Assembly (NCBI RefSeq): GCF_017357225.1 | Contig: NZ_CP071604.1 | Coordinates: 2,731,001 to 2,795,000 of the forward strand | Length of the DNA: 64,000 nt | Source: Rhizobium binae | Lineage (GTDB): Bacteria > Pseudomonadota > Alphaproteobacteria > Rhizobiales > Rhizobiaceae | Reading direction: 5' to 3' | Shown here: positions 23,329 through 30,930 of the stretch, piece by piece | Layout of the letters: each line of letters starts with the position of its first letter | Position numbering within the stretch: the first letter of the stretch is position 1 | Notes under the pieces: generated by a model | What the model was told of the DNA's origin: nothing | What the model saw: only the letters and a program-made list of their open reading frames with translations | Database searches by the model: none | Position numbers and translations under genes: made by a program

Positions 23329-25906
23329 TCCTGTAATCTCCGCCAGCGGTGTCGTTCTGGTATTTCGCCATGGTCGGAACCACCTGCTGGTTGGCGGCGC
23401 TCAAGATGCGGGGGCTTGCCGCGGTCACTGTGTCCTGGCTGACGCTCTTCACGTAGGCCCGCAGGCCGCCGGTGTCGTCGACGGAGACGCCTACCTGGAT
23501 CTGCGTCTTCCCGCCGCCGCTTGCTTTCGTGCCGCGCGGCAGAACAACCTCACCTCGCTGCAGAATGGCCGGCACTTCGCCAGGCTGCAGGCCCGCGACA
23601 CCGCCGGTGTGGTATCGCTTCGCGCCAGCGAACGTCTTTGGCGAAACAGCGCGGCCGTGGCCGTAACCATCCGAACCAGCGACGCCGCCGGAGTGCAAGA
23701 TGCCGGGGATAAGGAATCCGCCGAGGAGACCGCCTGCGCCACCGCCGCCACCAAACAGGCCGCCGCCGCCAGCCCCGCCAAAGATGGCATTGAGCGAAAC
23801 ATCGATCAGCTTGTCGACGACCTTGTCGAGTGCGCCGGCAAGTGCCTCGGCTGCTGACTTGCCGCTTCGGAGATCGCTGATAAAACCACCGACAACGTCA
23901 CGGCCAAGATCGCGGAACTCTTCGGCCGACTTCTTCAGCCGCTCCTGCGAAACCTTCAGACCCTCACTGGCCGAGGACGCCTTGGCATAGTTCGTCGACA
24001 GCGTGTCGATGCTTGCGGCAAGTTCTGGTGTGATCGTGACGCCAGCCTGCTGCGCCTCGGAGAGGAGTTGCTGCTGGATTTTCGCTTTCTCGACCGCGAA
24101 ACCGTAGTCGTTGATCAGCGGGTTAAGCTTCGCCTGCGCCGCATATTCGGCGTTCAGAACGTCGATGCGCTTCTGGATGTCGTCGACGTTGCCCTGGAAT
24201 ATCTTATCCGGCGTCTTCTTGCTGCCGAGACCGGCATCGTTCATCGAGATGCCAGTTCCGGAGAGATAGGCTTCCGCCTCCTCTTTGCGCCGGCCAGGAT
24301 TCGAACTCAGGGCCGCAATGGCCTTTGCCACCTTCTCAGGCCCGCCGCCATCTTGGATCGCCTTAACGACCGCATCCGGCAGCGACCCATAGTTATAGGC
24401 GATCGACGTCAGCGCCGCCTGCTGAGCCTCAGAGAGGCTTTTCCAGGTGTCGATGCCAATCGCCTTCTGGATACCGTCCTGGAACTCCATGATGCGGCGA
24501 GACAGATCTCTCTGCGCATCATCGAGTGTGACGACGGTATCCTTGGTGACCTCCTCAATCTGGCCGTTGGCGCGTGTCGCCGTATCTGAGCCGAAGCCGA
24601 CACGATAATGGTTCGTGTCCCATTTCGCGTTGGTGATGAACCCCTCGAAAGAGCGGATCATGCGCGCTGCGGCAGACTTTCCGACCTCGTCCAGCTGCGA
24701 CTCGTCAATGTCGAACTGGCGCGCCTCTTCGCGGTTCATAAACCGGCCGCCGCCAGAATACACCGGGGGGATCGTGCCGAGCGGGCTCTTGTTTACCTGG
24801 TTCTGGAGCGTCTGATAGTTCTTGGCGTATTCCAGAACCTGGTTCGTAGCTTCAGCCATCGCCGGGATCAAGTCTGTCTTGATCTTGCCAGCAATCGTCG
24901 AAATGGCGTCGCCACCTTGAGTGCCAAGGCCGAGTGCCTGGGCGGTAAGTGCGGCGAAAGCCTCTTTGGCCTGTTCGCCGGTGAGGTGAAGCGTCTTCAG
25001 TCTCTTCTGGATCTCCTCGATTGCGTCCTGCAGAGGCAGGGATTCGTTGGCTGACAGCCGGAGTTGCTTGGCCAACTCCCTGATATTCTCAGGGATGCCA
25101 TTCATGCCCTCGATGCGCTCCATTTCCAGCGAGAATTCGCGAAAATCCGGAACGTCCTTCTGGAGTAGCGCCAGCGCCTTCTGGAAGTCGCGCACGGTCT
25201 GTGTCGCGCCATGGAAGTCGTCGATCGGAACGCTGAGAAGATCGCCGGCGAGATCTTTGCCGGTCGCCTCAATTGCTTTTTGCAGGCTGCCGAATTCATC
25301 CTTGAGCTTCTGCAGCTCAATCTTCTGCACAGACGCGGAATAGCCTTCGACACTGGCCTTTGCGACGCCCCACGCCTTATCGAAGGACTGGATGAGCTCG
25401 GCATGGGCCTTGAGCAGTTTCTCGGCGTCCGGAACGTCAGACTTCAGCGTCGAGAAATACTGCACTGCCGCGCCGGCGAGGCCGATAAGCGCGAACGAAG
25501 CCAGAGAGATCGGGCTGACCATTGCAGAGAATGCGCCGCCGAGCGTCTTAACGATGCTGCCAAGGCCGCCTCCGGTAGACGATAGCGCCTGCGACACTTG
25601 GCTTCCTTGCTGCATCATCACCTGGAAAGGTGACGCTCCGCCGGCAAGCGACGTCGCAATGTCGTTCAACTGGAAGGACAGGTTCTGCACTGCGGCGCGC
25701 TGGGCGCCAAGCGATGCCTCGACCCTCTTGCCAGATCCAACGAAGCTATTTGCCGCGTTGTCGTTGGCCCTCTTGAATTTTGTCTCGATTTCGTTTGCGG
25801 TCTGGCCAGCTCGCTTTGCGATCGCCGCAAGTTGCTTCTCAGATTGCTTCTGCGTAAATTCGATGGAGACGAGCAGCCGCGCCAGATCTTCAGTGGTTGC
25901 CGCCAT
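23321..25906 (-). CDS. Tape measure protein with embedded lysozyme-like domain
   Basis: This 861-residue protein sets tail length. N-terminal coiled coils (about 15-80) and a conserved segment NLSFQLNDIATSLAGGASP with QVMMQQGSQVSQ (about 75-106) identify the tape measure of lambda-like tails. Hydrophobic segments lie at about 125-150. Residues about 410-550 form a lysozyme-like unit: RMIRSFEGF with E421 and D430 spaced as in GH24, but R435 where the GH24 Thr is expected, then QQAALTSIAYNYGSLP. The Gly-rich C-terminus has LHSGGVAG. The lysozyme part may open peptidoglycan during DNA entry. Confidence 0.92.
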   Translation of the reverse strand: MAATTEDLARLLVSIEFTQKQSEKQLAAIAKRAGQTANEIETKFKRANDNAANSFVGSGKRVEASLGAQRAAVQNLSFQLNDIATSLAGGASPFQVMMQQGSQVSQALSSTGGGLGSIVKTLGGAFSAMVSPISLASFALIGLAGAAVQYFSTLKSDVPDAEKLLKAHAELIQSFDKAWGVAKASVEGYSASVQKIELQKLKDEFGSLQKAIEATGKDLAGDLLSVPIDDFHGATQTVRDFQKALALLQKDVPDFREFSLEMERIEGMNGIPENIRELAKQLRLSANESLPLQDAIEEIQKRLKTLHLTGEQAKEAFAALTAQALGLGTQGGDAISTIAGKIKTDLIPAMAEATNQVLEYAKNYQTLQNQVNKSPLGTIPPVYSGGGRFMNREEARQFDIDESQLDEVGKSAAARMIRSFEGFITNAKWDTNHYRVGFGSDTATRANGQIEEVTKDTVVTLDDAQRDLSRRIMEFQDGIQKAIGIDTWKSLSEAQQAALTSIAYNYGSLPDAVVKAIQDGGGPEKVAKAIAALSSNPGRRKEEAEAYLSGTGISMNDAGLGSKKTPDKIFQGNVDDIQKRIDVLNAEYAAQAKLNPLINDYGFAVEKAKIQQQLLSEAQQAGVTITPELAASIDTLSTNYAKASSASEGLKVSQERLKKSAEEFRDLGRDVVGGFISDLRSGKSAAEALAGALDKVVDKLIDVSLNAIFGGAGGGGLFGGGGGAGGLLGGFLIPGILHSGGVAGSDGYGHGRAVSPKTFAGAKRYHTGGVAGLQPGEVPAILQRGEVVLPRGTKASGGGKTQIQVGVSVDDTGGLRAYVKSVSQDTVTAASPRILSAANQQVVPTMAKYQNDTAGGDYRNG

Positions 25907-25909
25907 CCA

Positions 25910-26161
25910 TCAAAATCCTTCAATTCCAAGATTTGCCAGCTGCTCATCGCCCATAGCGGGAGGTGGCGTGTCTTCGGTCTGGTGAGCCTTGCGATAGCCT
26001 TCAGTGCAGGCAGCAAACTCCCAGAGCGTACAGTCGTCGACATCGCGCGGGGTGAAGCCGATGACGGCGCCGGCAGCATAATACGACGACCACTTGGTTT
26101 TTCCGTTCGGTAGCGGGTTAGGGTCGGTCTTGCCGTCACCTGCCCCGCTTCCTACTCCCCC
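25910..26161 (-). CDS. Tail assembly chaperone T part, made by -1 frameshift
   Basis: This frame has no usable start but stays open from the end of the G-part gene to TGA 25912-25910, giving about 82 residues. It contains KWSSYYAAGAVIGFTPRDVD, then WEFAACTEGYRKAH, a typical tail chaperone sequence. It is in the -1 frame relative to the upstream gene. A run of five G residues (- strand, 26161-26157) directly before the G-part stop allows Gly codon GGG to re-pair with GGG after slipping back one base. The product would be a G-T fusion of about 190 residues. Confidence 0.82.
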   Translation of the reverse strand, partial: GGVGSGAGDGKTDPNPLPNGKTKWSSYYAAGAVIGFTPRDVDDCTLWEFAACTEGYRKAHQTEDTPPPAMGDEQLANLGIEGF

Positions 26162-26487
26162 GGCTCACCGCCTGGCTGATCATCCGTTTCCCACATGATG
26201 AAGCGGCGCAGAATGTCTGCTGCCGTCACGGCAAGTGAATAGAGACTGGCGACATCAAGTGCCTTGTCGAGGGCCGTCTGCGCTTCGCGCTCCGGCATGC
26301 CGCCGCCGATTAGCCCCAACCGGATCGGCTGGATGACATCGTCAATTTTCCACTGCTGGCCAAGCAACCGCATCAGCACAACGGCGCAACCGGCGTCGCT
26401 GCGCTGCTCGATGGCGCGCAGCTCGCCGATGCCAAGGCGGAAAGAATGCTCTCCGCCCGGCCAAACGATGGATTCAGAGCCTCTCAT
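26152..26487 (-). CDS. Tail assembly chaperone G part (GTA-family)
   Basis: This 111-residue protein resembles the small chaperones of gene-transfer-agent and lambda-like tails: VWPGGEHSFRLGIGELRAIEQ, then LIGGGMPEREAQTALDKALD and an acidic Gly-rich tail. It binds the tape measure during tail assembly and is not in virions. Its stop lies just after the proposed frameshift site. The start overlaps the stop of the inserted homing endonuclease gene by 4 bases. Confidence 0.85.
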   Translation of the reverse strand: MRGSESIVWPGGEHSFRLGIGELRAIEQRSDAGCAVVLMRLLGQQWKIDDVIQPIRLGLIGGGMPEREAQTALDKALDVASLYSLAVTAADILRRFIMWETDDQPGGEPGE

Positions 26488-27176
26488 GCGGACTTCCTTG
26501 TCTCGAAATCTTCCGGAAAATTCAGGTAGCAGTCAAAGCCCCATGCCTCGAATGCGGCCTTGTCGTATGCGCGAGCTGCATCTTCTGGGACGCTGTGGCA
26601 TCGAAGATATTTCGTCTCTCCGTCAACCCTTATGCGGGCCATCCATTTGTTTGCCTCAGTGCTGAAAACCACGCCCTTAAAGCCATCTTTTGGACCCATC
26701 ATGCGACGCGATAAGCTGATCCTATCACGCGTCTCACTTGGACGATGACGACCAGTCAGCGCCGCGCTTATCTTGGATTTATGCTCTTCTGTGTGCTTTT
26801 TTCCGCGAGTGGCCTCGATTAGCCTAGCGCGCGTCTCGCTGGGAATTCCCCTTGCCTTGGCGGCGGCACTGATCTTCGCTCGCGCCTCGTCATTAAGCTT
26901 GCGTCCGCTTGTTCCTTCACCACCGTCAGTCATGTTGACAAGTGTGCCGCCGAAAGGTCGACGCCCGTACAACTCAATCAATTCAACTTCGTGAGCATGC
27001 GCCTGCGATTCGTGAATAAACAAATCCAGGATCTCTACCGAGCACCCGCCCTTGGCATAAATCTCTTTGAAATCAACCGATCGACGAGTGGTGTTGTGCG
27101 CACGCTTGCCCTTGCCCTTTCCAACATAGAAAGGCACGCCAGCCGCATCACGCCAAACGTACGTGTAATATTCCAT
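26484..27176 (-). CDS. GIY-YIG homing endonuclease with NUMOD3 and AP2 DNA-binding domains
   Basis: This 230-residue protein has YYTYVWRDAAGVPFYVGKGKGKR at the N-terminus in the position of the GIY-YIG nuclease core (residues 3-25; here in the YVGKGKG variant). NUMOD3 repeats follow (SGRKLNDEARAKIS, then GKKHTEEHKSKISAALTG), and a C-terminal AP2 domain (about 168-222, GFKGVVFS and WMARIRVDG, then AARAYDKAAFEAWG). This is a free-standing homing endonuclease. It sits between tail tube and chaperone genes that are normally adjacent, so it invaded the late operon. It would cut homologous phages lacking the insertion. Confidence 0.92.
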   Translation of the reverse strand: MEYYTYVWRDAAGVPFYVGKGKGKRAHNTTRRSVDFKEIYAKGGCSVEILDLFIHESQAHAHEVELIELYGRRPFGGTLVNMTDGGEGTSGRKLNDEARAKISAAAKARGIPSETRARLIEATRGKKHTEEHKSKISAALTGRHRPSETRDRISLSRRMMGPKDGFKGVVFSTEANKWMARIRVDGETKYLRCHSVPEDAARAYDKAAFEAWGFDCYLNFPEDFETRKSA

Positions 27177-27264
27177 CGCAAGTATCCCTCTCGCTATCCA
27201 GATGTAGCGTTCGGCAGGCGGCTGGATGACCGCTTTTCGGGAGCTACCCTAGCCGAACAACACG

Positions 27265-27292
27265 GCATATAGGCGGCGAGCCGCCTATATGC
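27265..27292. repeat. Perfect 13-bp inverted repeat after tail tube gene
   Basis: Arms GCATATAGGCGGC (27265-27277) and GCCGCCTATATGC (27280-27292) are perfect complements 2 bases apart. The hairpin begins 3-4 bases after the tail tube stop on the - strand. No T run follows, so it may be an mRNA-stabilising or processing hairpin, or a polar attenuator before the homing endonuclease gene. Confidence 0.85.
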
Positions 27293-27295
27293 AAT

Positions 27296-27742
27296 TTATG
27301 GCTTCATCGTCCGAGTCGGGATGCCGTCGAATTCGATCGAAAGCTCAGCTGTGACCTTGGTGCCGCGCTCGGCTTGGTTATTGATCGAGACGAGGTATGC
27401 ATTTCCTGTTTCGTACTCGGTGTCACCGACGGCTGCATTCACGTGGTGAATACGGATGCTCTTTGTCTGACCAGATTCCCACCAGTCGAGGAGCAACTCG
27501 TGGCTCTGCGCGGCCCAAACGCCTGATGCCGAAATGGTCGCTTCGGACGACTGAACGGCGCGCTCGACGGCGGCCGGCATAGATTCGTCGTCACAGTCTG
27601 GAACCTCAGACGTCGACATATTGTGCTGGCGGTTAATGCCGCGCGAAGTCAGGCCGCAGATGCGGGAATAAACTCCACTGCCTGCGGCGGTTTCCACTTC
27701 CAGGACAAGTTGATGAAAGTTGGCAGTCGTAGCCCTTGTCAT
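27296..27742 (-). CDS. Major tail (tail tube) protein
   Basis: This 148-residue protein starts at ATG 27742 with GGAG 6 bases upstream. The sequence FHQLVLEVETAAGSGVYSRICGL, and later AELSIEFDGIPTR, matches tail tube proteins of GTA/TP901-like siphoviruses. It follows the tail completion gene and precedes the chaperones, the canonical order. It polymerises around the tape measure. Confidence 0.82.
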   Translation of the reverse strand: MTRATTANFHQLVLEVETAAGSGVYSRICGLTSRGINRQHNMSTSEVPDCDDESMPAAVERAVQSSEATISASGVWAAQSHELLLDWWESGQTKSIRIHHVNAAVGDTEYETGNAYLVSINNQAERGTKVTAELSIEFDGIPTRTMKP

Positions 27743-27788
27743 TGAATTCTCCAATAAAAAGCCGCCGCGGTGGGCGGCCGGTCATGGG

Positions 27789-27977
27789 CTACGCGCCCAC
27801 CTTTGGTTTCTCTTGCCGCTTAGGCGGTCTTGTCTTCGTCGCCCGGCCGATCGAGACGGCATAATCGACGAAGTCATGCGGGAAGTTTTGAGGCTCGGGC
27901 TTTGCCCTTGCATGAAAGCCGAAACGGCTATCCGGCCGGCTCCAGTGGACCTCTTCGTGGAATACGGCCCAGGCCAT
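27789..27977 (-). CDS. Small phage protein of unknown function
   Basis: This 62-residue protein starts at ATG 27977, which shares one base with the upstream stop (TGATG). It begins MAWAVFHEEVHW, then FGFHARAKPEPQNFPHDFVDYAV, a pattern seen in small genes between tail completion and tail tube genes. No function known. Confidence 0.7.
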   Translation of the reverse strand: MAWAVFHEEVHWSRPDSRFGFHARAKPEPQNFPHDFVDYAVSIGRATKTRPPKRQEKPKVGA

Positions 27978-28393
27978 CAATCCGGCTCCTGAATGCTCGC
28001 CGTGACACTCACAATGCCGTGGGTCGTGAGACCATCGGAATCGGTGAAGACGCGGCTGAATTCGACCATGATCTCGGCAAGCGCATTATCCGTGAGCAGG
28101 AGATCCTGCAGGTGCAGCGCCTTGGTCACGAAATGGATGAGCCGCTTGGCTTCTACCTGCCCGACGGCCTTGCTCCAGATGTCGATCTGTAACGTATGCA
28201 GGCCGCTAGTGACGCAGTCGGCGCCATCCTCAACGGTATCGGAAGGACCGAAGCTGATGTATGCCGTTCTGGTCTTGAAAGGGTCAGCCGGCACATTGTC
28301 GTAGACGCCGCCGACCAGGCCGGAGATGTCGGAATTCAGGCGAAGCGTGTCATAGACAAGCTTCTGCAGTTCTGTCTGCGGCGCCTCAGCCAT
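27977..28393 (-). CDS. Tail completion protein, DUF3168 family
   Basis: This 138-residue protein starts at ATG 28393 (one-base overlap with the upstream stop). ELQKLVYDTLRLNSDISGLVGG, then VYDNVPADPF and LHTLQIDIWSKAVGQVEAKRL, fit DUF3168, the tail terminator of HK97-type phages. It caps the tail tube and joins it to the head. Confidence 0.85.
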   Translation of the reverse strand: MAEAPQTELQKLVYDTLRLNSDISGLVGGVYDNVPADPFKTRTAYISFGPSDTVEDGADCVTSGLHTLQIDIWSKAVGQVEAKRLIHFVTKALHLQDLLLTDNALAEIMVEFSRVFTDSDGLTTHGIVSVTASIQEPD

Positions 28394-28884
28394 CAATCAG
28401 CCTCCGCCGCGATAGGCGGCCCTTGCAATCTCATGGCGGCGCGTGTCTGCCGCTTGATGCGGTCCTGAATGCGCTTTCGCAGCGACCGGTATGATGGGAA
28501 AAAGAACGGTTGCGCGTGCGCACCAGGATGGCCTGTTGCGTCGCCGCTGAAGCTCTTGTTGCCGCCGCCCTTGGCCACGTTATGCGGCGCCGTCCCGAAC
28601 TCAACCCAGGCAGCATAGAAAGCTTTCTGGCTACCGGCATAGACCGTGATGCGCAGGCCGCGCTCATTCGGGTCGCTTTGTGCGATAACCTTTGAGCCGG
28701 CCGGAGCGTTGCCCCAGGTCCAACCGATGCTATCGCGCAGATCGCCGGTATCTTTCGGAACCAGCCGCTTCATCATCGCGACCAATTCATCGGCGCCCTT
28801 CTCCATGGCGCCGCGAGCAGCGAGCTCGATGCGCTTGGGTATCTGGGCAACCCTCTTATTCAGGTCGCTTATGCCCTGCACCAT
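28393..28884 (-). CDS. HK97 gp10-like head-tail joining protein
   Basis: This 163-residue protein has GADELVAMMKRLVPKDTGDLRDSI, and YAAWVEFGTAPH with FFFPSYRS near the C-terminus, the hallmarks of the HK97-gp10 family. These proteins help join the tail to the head. Tight overlaps with both neighbours indicate coupled translation. Confidence 0.88.
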   Translation of the reverse strand: MVQGISDLNKRVAQIPKRIELAARGAMEKGADELVAMMKRLVPKDTGDLRDSIGWTWGNAPAGSKVIAQSDPNERGLRITVYAGSQKAFYAAWVEFGTAPHNVAKGGGNKSFSGDATGHPGAHAQPFFFPSYRSLRKRIQDRIKRQTRAAMRLQGPPIAAEAD

Positions 28885-28902
28885 TCGTCGCTCCGGCCTT
28901 CG

Positions 28903-29238
28903 CTACGCGACAACGCCGCGCTCGCAAAGGAAGTCGATCCATTTGTTGTCGGTGGAGCGCGTCACGTCATGGATCGCGTACTCGGCGCGCGTCCGCGCGT
29001 CCGTGATGCGCCAGTCGGCTGTTACACGTCTCGTGGCAGTGTTTGCCCTGACACGGATGACCTGCGGATGTCTGTTCTCCAAGCGCGCGGAAATAACCGC
29101 CTCGCCGCCCCGCATATGGATGAACTCAGCAGCCTCTTGAAACTGCTCAATCCAGTCGGCCACGGTGTTGCCGTAGCCGTCATCCTGCTCATTGCGCACC
29201 GCAAAGGAGACGCGCTCTTTCAGAGCGCCTGCTGGCAT
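28903..29238 (-). CDS. Head-tail adaptor (head closure) protein
   Basis: This 111-residue protein has GALKERVSFAVRNEQDDGYGN at the start and YAIHDVTRSTDNKWIDFLCERG at the end, which match SPP1 gp16-like head closure proteins. It plugs the connector after DNA packaging. The start shares a base with the stop of the upstream gene. Confidence 0.86.
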   Translation of the reverse strand: MPAGALKERVSFAVRNEQDDGYGNTVADWIEQFQEAAEFIHMRGGEAVISARLENRHPQVIRVRANTATRRVTADWRITDARTRAEYAIHDVTRSTDNKWIDFLCERGVVA

Positions 29239-29663
29239 TACGGGCTCGCAACGCCGCTATACTGGAAATCGACATTGAGAACAGTCGTCGAAGCCGCAAG
29301 GCCGACAAGCGTGTAATAGTCGCCACCAGTGATGTCAGCTACCGGGCAAAGCTTGCCTGGCGTGTCGGAGAGGTAATAGGCTATGCCGGCCGTCAGAACG
29401 GCGCCGAGCGTTACTGGGCCTTCTGTCTGAACGACGATCGGCTGATTTGCGGCCGCGCTGTTGAGCGCAATACCGATATTACCGGTCTGGCCGCGTGCTT
29501 CCGCGGTTGCCGCATCACTGTCGGCAAGTTGCCATTTGCCGGTCGTCGCGGTGTCTAGATAGACGATGTCGCCGGCGGCAATTGCTGCGCCCGCGACGCC
29601 TGTCTTTGTCGGCACACCGGTGCCAGCCACGACGTTCGCGGCTGTGATTACGAGATCTGCCAT
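29238..29663 (-). CDS. Capsid decoration-like protein
   Basis: This 141-residue protein is rich in Ala, Gly, Val and Thr with beta-rich repeats (GVAGAAIAAGDIVYLD, TEGPVTLGAVLTAGIAYYLSD). The sequence resembles small capsid decoration or stabilising proteins of siphoviruses. Placement among connector genes is slightly unusual for decoration. Role is inferred from composition and context. Confidence 0.62.
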   Translation of the reverse strand: MADLVITAANVVAGTGVPTKTGVAGAAIAAGDIVYLDTATTGKWQLADSDAATAEARGQTGNIGIALNSAAANQPIVVQTEGPVTLGAVLTAGIAYYLSDTPGKLCPVADITGGDYYTLVGLAASTTVLNVDFQYSGVASP

Positions 29664-29683
29664 GGGAAAGTCTCCTGCGGCCC

Positions 29684-30247
29684 TTAAGCGGGCCAGTTCC
29701 TGTAGGGCATTAGGAGCGCATCAACCGCCATGGGGATGTCGCTCAGCTTCGCCTCTGTCGCAGCCTCTCGGTTTTCGTACCAATGGCCGATCAAAAGGAG
29801 TGCCGCGTGTTTGATTGATGCCGGCAGAGCCGCATATCCGGCCGTGAATTCTATTCGAACCGATTCGGGTTCGCCGTCAGTTTCTGGCCACTCAGCGTTT
29901 TTGGCTGGGAGAATGTATCCATTGCCGCCCTCGCCTATCGTTCGGAAAACAGTAATTTCCTGCTCTGAACCTCCATCCGGAGGCGTATAGAAGACCCCAC
30001 TCACTGACACGAGTGGAGGCTTAGGAATGTCCAGCTTTCCAGACGGGAACTCGCACAGCGTATACTCCCATTCTGATGATGTGGCAGACCTGCCAAGCCA
30101 ACTGTTTTCACCAAAGAGCCAGTCGCCCGCCGCGGCGATTAGGCCGTCGATGTAAGCGTCATCATCGCTGTGCAGCACACGAAGGTGCGCCTTTGCGTCA
30201 GCCGTGCTGATAATCGGCGCGACCGCCGTAATAAGGCGCAAACCCAT
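29684..30247 (-). CDS. Head-tail connector protein, gp6-like
   Basis: This 187-residue helical protein has ISTADAKAHLRVLHSDDDAYIDGLIAAA at the N-terminus and SIKHAALLLIGHWYENREA near the C-terminus, both characteristic of HK97 gp6-type connectors (about 100-190 residues). It forms a ring below the portal. Confidence 0.88.
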   Translation of the reverse strand: MGLRLITAVAPIISTADAKAHLRVLHSDDDAYIDGLIAAAGDWLFGENSWLGRSATSSEWEYTLCEFPSGKLDIPKPPLVSVSGVFYTPPDGGSEQEITVFRTIGEGGNGYILPAKNAEWPETDGEPESVRIEFTAGYAALPASIKHAALLLIGHWYENREAATEAKLSDIPMAVDALLMPYRNWPA

Positions 30248-30248
30248 T

Positions 30249-30464
30249 TCACTTCACCCTGCGATTTCGAGGTTCCGGCTTTGTCGCGACGGGCTCAGCG
30301 TCGGCTTTTCCAGCTTCGTCAGCGACGTCGACTACCTCAACCCATCCTTCGGCAACGAGGCCGTCGGCCATCAAGCCAAAATCACGCTCGTCGCCCACAT
30401 TCAGGTCAACGAGCGTGAAGCCATTCTCAGAAAATGGGAACGGCTTCACGACCCGATGAATCAT
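30249..30464 (-). CDS. Hypothetical protein in head-connector operon
   Basis: This 71-residue acidic protein with a basic tail (PEPRNRRVK) has ERDFGLMADGLVAEGWVEVV. It lies between two structural genes with one-base spacing on either side, so it is part of the head operon. Small proteins of this type in the same position are common and uncharacterised. Confidence 0.7.
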   Translation of the reverse strand: MIHRVVKPFPFSENGFTLVDLNVGDERDFGLMADGLVAEGWVEVVDVADEAGKADAEPVATKPEPRNRRVK

Positions 30465-30874
30465 TAAGCCACCGGCCTATTGCGAGCGTTGCCCTTGATG
30501 GCGGTGGCGCCGAGGGTGCCGCCCGTCGTGACGCCGGTAGAAACGATGTTCAGGCGAATATAACGCTTGCCGCCTTTGTAGCCGATTTTCTTGGCGACGT
30601 TGTCGTCAGTGGCGGCGAAAGTGGCGCTGGCCGCCGTGCCGAGCAGGTCAGCTGCTGCGGTGGCTGAGCCGTCGGAGAGGTTTGCCTGGTCGCCCTCGGT
30701 GATCGTCGGCGCATACGAGCCGTCGGTGAGTGTGCCAGACTGAATAACGAATTCGACGGACTCGAAACCCTGGGTGTCGATGATTGCGCCGTTCGTGGTG
30801 GTGTTGCTGGAAATCGCGCCAATGTTGAGCGCGACAGCTACACCGAGATTATTATGAAGATCTCTGGAAGCCAT
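30464..30874 (-). CDS. Putative head-associated structural protein
   Basis: This 136-residue protein is Thr/Ala/Gly-rich and predicted mostly beta (AIIDTQGFESVEFVIQSG, GGKRYIRLNIVST). It directly follows the major capsid gene, where head fibre or decoration proteins are often encoded. No firm family assignment. Confidence 0.68.
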   Translation of the reverse strand: MASRDLHNNLGVAVALNIGAISSNTTTNGAIIDTQGFESVEFVIQSGTLTDGSYAPTITEGDQANLSDGSATAAADLLGTAASATFAATDDNVAKKIGYKGGKRYIRLNIVSTGVTTGGTLGATAIKGNARNRPVA

Positions 30875-30930
30875 CAGGCTATCTCCTTCTCAGTTGGAAA
30901 TGGGCGGCGCTAAGGCCGCCCGCTGTTGGC

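Noticed and set aside
25666..26139. A 157-codon minus-strand frame before the tape measure
   Set aside because: It reads the region in the wrong frame; the adjoining -1 frame has real tail chaperone sequence up to TGA 25910.
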